Of a stretch of 64,000 nucleotides of DNA, positions 61,280-64,000 are shown one piece after another (position 1 is the first letter of the stretch; every line of letters begins with the position of its first letter). Source of the stretch: Lathyrus oleraceus. Lineage: Eukaryota; Streptophyta; Magnoliopsida; Fabales; Fabaceae. Location: assembly GCF_024323335.1 (NCBI RefSeq), contig NC_066581.1, positions 183,970,830 to 184,034,829 on the forward strand. Reading direction: 5' to 3'. A program made the position numbers and the translations under genes. Below the pieces are notes generated by a model. The model made no database searches. It saw only the letters and a list, made by a program, of their open reading frames with translations, and was not told where the DNA came from.

Positions 61280-62271
61280 ACATGTTAATCCATTTCCTAA
61301 TCATGCTTAGGCTTGGCTAATTAAACTTTAATGAGAAAAGAGGTGTTATGCAAAATTTGGTTTTTTCACCCCATGCATGCAATCCTACATGAACAGTAAC
61401 AATGGCCATGCATTTTCACTTAAAACCTTCTCATGAACAAGTTGGAATGGTTAAAAAGTCCATACAATGCACCAATTTTGAATTCATGATTTTCCCTCCA
61501 AAATGGACATGAATATGCATATGATCATATGATGAATTTTCATGCAATATGATGAATGATTTGGAAAGTTCATGTCATGAGAAGAATTTTGCAAAAAGGA
61601 GCACTCAATTTGGAGTCTTGGTTCAAAAGATATGGCATTTTGAAGTTCCATGCACACTTGGCAATGATTTGATCATATCTTCTCAACCATTCATCATAAA
61701 TTCATGATCTTGGACTTTTTGGAAATGGGAGAGAAAGATCTTCAACCTTCATGTTGGACAAAATTTCATTTGAATCTTCTTTGATGTTGGAAAGTCAAGT
61801 TGAATTTGGTCCAAAAACTTGCCCTTTTTGGAAACTTGAAATTACAGGTCACTTTCCATTTTGGGAAACTTTTGATCTGACTTCAAAATCTTCAAGGTAG
61901 ATGTTTGACATGTTGAATAAACCTCTTTGGGACATGAATGAAGTGTCTCAAACCATTTCTCCACCTTCTAGCCCTCAGTTGACTTACAGTTGACTTTTAT
62001 CGGCCCCAGATGACCTGAAACTGCACTGATGACTTCTGAGTCTCTAGCACTTGGTACAATTGCATCAAAATGAACCTTGGGTTCACACAAGCTCTCTAGA
62101 ACAATCATAGGGCCTTTTTTTCATGAAAATGCTTGCTCTCTTGCACATATGACTTCTCCTGACCAGTTTTGACTGATGAAATGCAAGGTACTATGCAATG
62201 TCAAATGCAATGTTAATGACCTAAAAATGAAATGAATGTACAAATGGGGGGTGCAAATTTGAGGTGCTACA

Positions 62272-62276
62272 CCAAT
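62272..62276. repeat. Target-site duplication CCAAT, right copy (Ogre-2)
   Basis: CCAAT follows GGTGCTACA at 62271; the solo LTR resumes after it. Confidence 0.95.
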
Positions 62277-63765
62277 CCCCCTTTATTCAGTGTGTCGTTC
62301 TTTATGCTCGCACCTCATGCTGATGCTTCTGAACATGTACCCAATATCTTTGTCCGGTGTCTGTCAAGTGGAATAGGATCTCACTTTCTGGATCCCCACG
62401 CTTTCTTTGTCATGAGCTCACCCTGGCCAGGGTTAAGAGCATGAGGTCTCATCCTCATTACCATTTTGATCAGCTTCACCCTAACTCTCAATGTTAGTGG
62501 TTAAGAGCTACAAATTACCCTTGTACAGTTTGGCTTGTTTGTCGAGGTTGACATGACCCCTCTTGACTAAAGCCCACCTATTGTTTGAGCCCTTTTGTAT
62601 GTATATAGTGTGTGATGTTTGTTTGCTTGTGAACTTTTGATGTGTGTGCTCTTGAACCATGAGTTTCCTTTTTGAGCTTAATTTGACAAATCATTATCAT
62701 GTTCATCCATGTGGAAGATACCAAAATGCATTGAGGATCTCTTATGAGACTTGTGTGATTGCTTATGCTTTGTGCTTGCTTATTCCAAAGGATGGGATCT
62801 ACTTGGATCATCTCTATGATCTCGAGAGAGGAACTCCTAGTGTGTTTTCATGTCTTATCCCTCACCTTTTTGTTCTCTTTAGGACTTTACCTTTCTCCTT
62901 CATCTCTCCACTCTAACCCAAACCAAAATCTTTTTGTGCAAACATTTGACTTGTTTTCAACATTAGAAACCTAAGCCTTATGCTTTTGATTTTCAAACTT
63001 TCTTTTCATAACACTCATTTTGAATTGAATCTTTAAGTCAACTTTGACCACTTTTGTATATACTTCTAATTGGTAAATATAACCCATTCAAATGTGCTTT
63101 TGTGGTTTCAATGTCCACTTCTTAAATCAAAATTTTCCATAACCTTTAGCTATTAGGTTTGAGTTATCTTTGTGGTAGATGTAATACTCACCTATGTCCT
63201 TAGTGATGGACAATGAGTCTTCCATGCTTATTATAGGGTTAACCCCTCACTAGCATGTTGAAGCTATCCTCACATGGTGGACTTGTGGTTTTAGGTTGAG
63301 TTTTCTCCCTTTGATAACAAAAGACCTTAAGGCTTTTGGACCAATCAATCCACTCATTTGTTTTAAGATTTTTTACCCGAACTACGAGGTTTTGATCCTA
63401 ATCTTTTTATAAGAGGGTACGTAGGCAATGGATTTATCCATCCAAACACAAAATGTAAATAACTTGTATATTCTTTTCTCATCTCTTCAATCATGTTTGC
63501 ACAAATAAAATTTTCACAAAACAATAACCTTTGCAACAAGTGTGAAAAGGGCTCCCTAGGAGTACCTAGGATGTTTTGAGTGCCTAACACCTTCCCATTG
63601 CATAACCAACCCCCTTACCCAGATCTCTGTTTCTTTTACTAGTTTTGTTTGTAAAACTTTTAGGTTTTTGTTCGCTTTCTAACCATTCCTTTGGATAAAT
63701 AGAAGTGCGGTGGCGACTCGACTTTGTATGATTTACCTTGGATTTAGTCAATATCTCCTTGGATT
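62277..63765 (+). repeat. Solo Ogre-family LTR, + strand, right part, 3'-truncated
   Basis: Continues the LTR begun at 41565. The stretch CTTCACCCTAACTCTCAATG near 62470 matches the reverse complement of the other Ogre LTRs, as does GGATAAATAGAAGTGCGGTGG near 63694. No clean CA terminus is found. It runs into array sequence at about 63765 without a duplication matching AATGT at 41560-41564. ORFs of 70-85 codons here are not supported as genes. Confidence 0.75.
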
Positions 63766-64000
63766 TAGATTATGACATCTTATTTTCAAAACTTAGTTGT
63801 CAAAGAGATAAGTTTGATGGTTTTTGTGACTAGGATTAATATGGAGATAAAGTGGAAAGAAGATGCATAATGAGATGTGTGTTCAAGTTGTACAATTCTT
63901 TGGTTTCATGGTTCTCAAAGAAGAAAACGATTATGACGATGTTGATTGAGATGAATATAAGAAAAGCGAAATAAGTAGAACTAACAATAGACAACAAATT
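63766..64000 (+). repeat. Array unit U7, right piece (copia RNase H remnant)
   Basis: TAGATTATGACATCTTATTT onward matches the copia remnant of the other units (compare 39156 onward). About 86 bp of unit sequence between CACAATGT and TAGATTATG is missing at the solo LTR junction. It runs off the window edge. Confidence 0.9.

Larger units (their letters stand above)
44739..62271 (-). mobile_element. Ogre: Ogre-2, non-autonomous Ogre derivative, 17.5 kb, nested in the solo LTR
   Basis: Reading right to left: 5' LTR (62271-58131), PBS, leader, shortened gag-derived ORF, likely intron zone, decayed pol without most of integrase, 3' UTR with a 70-bp minisatellite, polypurine tract and 3' LTR (49251-44739). 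Both ends are defined by the CCAAT duplication. It has no ORF1 and no protease. It is related to Ogre-1 but a distinct subfamily by LTR and protein sequence. Confidence 0.95.
58131..62271 (-). repeat. 5' LTR of Ogre-2 (4141 bp)
   Basis: Matches the 3' LTR throughout except for a deletion of nearly 390 bp (left-LTR segment about 46660-47035, joined at CCTAGGGCCAAATAAAATC near 60038) and a 14-bp duplication near 61206-61220 (GAGGGAAATTTTGG). It carries the same six-copy minisatellite at about 58617-58935. Confidence 0.95.

Noticed and set aside
63700..63725. GGTGGCGACTCGACTTTG near the end of the solo LTR, similar to an Ogre PBS
   Set aside because: The matching stretch in the other Ogre LTRs (CGGTGGCGGCT, reverse strand near 13300) is inside the LTR, so it is not a PBS and no internal region follows.

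Overview
This window is repetitive plant nuclear DNA. I see no host gene, tRNA, rRNA or CRISPR array. The giant Ty3/gypsy elements belong to the Ogre (Tat) lineage: LTRs of 4-5 kb, a PBS of the tRNA-Arg type, an extra ORF before gag, and a likely intron between the protease and the reverse transcriptase. Ogre elements are most abundant in legumes of tribe Fabeae (pea, vetch, lentil, Lathyrus), so that is my best guess for the source. Species cannot be fixed from this window.

The oldest layer is a head-to-tail tandem array with a period of about 2.65-2.84 kb. It occupies 2364-13255, 32746-41564 and 63766-64000, with seven whole or nearly whole units plus ends. Each unit carries the decayed 3' end of a Ty1/copia polyprotein (RT thumb and RNase H), then a copia-style polypurine tract and an LTR-like start, a (TA)n tract of very variable length, an AT-rich spacer, and a block of short subrepeats. 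Two unit types (A and B) alternate, which implies a higher-order repeat of about 5.4 kb.

Four insertions sit in the array. (1) At 1-2363 is the 3' end of a Tekay/Del-type chromovirus on the + strand: integrase, chromodomain-type tail and a 1.3-kb LTR. (2) At 13256-32740 is Ogre-1 on the minus strand, flanked by the 5-bp duplication AGCTT. It has ORF1, a 1110-aa gag-protease ORF, a predicted 249-bp intron and pol with two RNase H domains and integrase. Its 5' LTR has lost 2.47 kb. (3) At 41565-about 63765 is a solo, end-truncated Ogre-family LTR on the + strand. (4) At 44739-62271 is Ogre-2, minus strand, nested inside that solo LTR and flanked by CCAAT. It is a non-autonomous derivative: it has no ORF1, its gag-derived ORF is open but lacks the gag core and the protease, and most of its integrase is deleted.

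The order of events follows from the nesting. The array came first, then Tekay, Ogre-1 and the solo LTR (relative order unknown), then Ogre-2. By eye the two LTRs of Ogre-1 differ at only about 15 positions over 2.3 kb, so it looks young. Nothing here is a complete autonomous element: Ogre-1 has stops in ORF1 and pol and a pol frameshift, and Ogre-2 and Tekay are also broken. The least ordinary content is the copia-derived tandem array with its TA tracts, and the Ogre 3'-UTR minisatellites.
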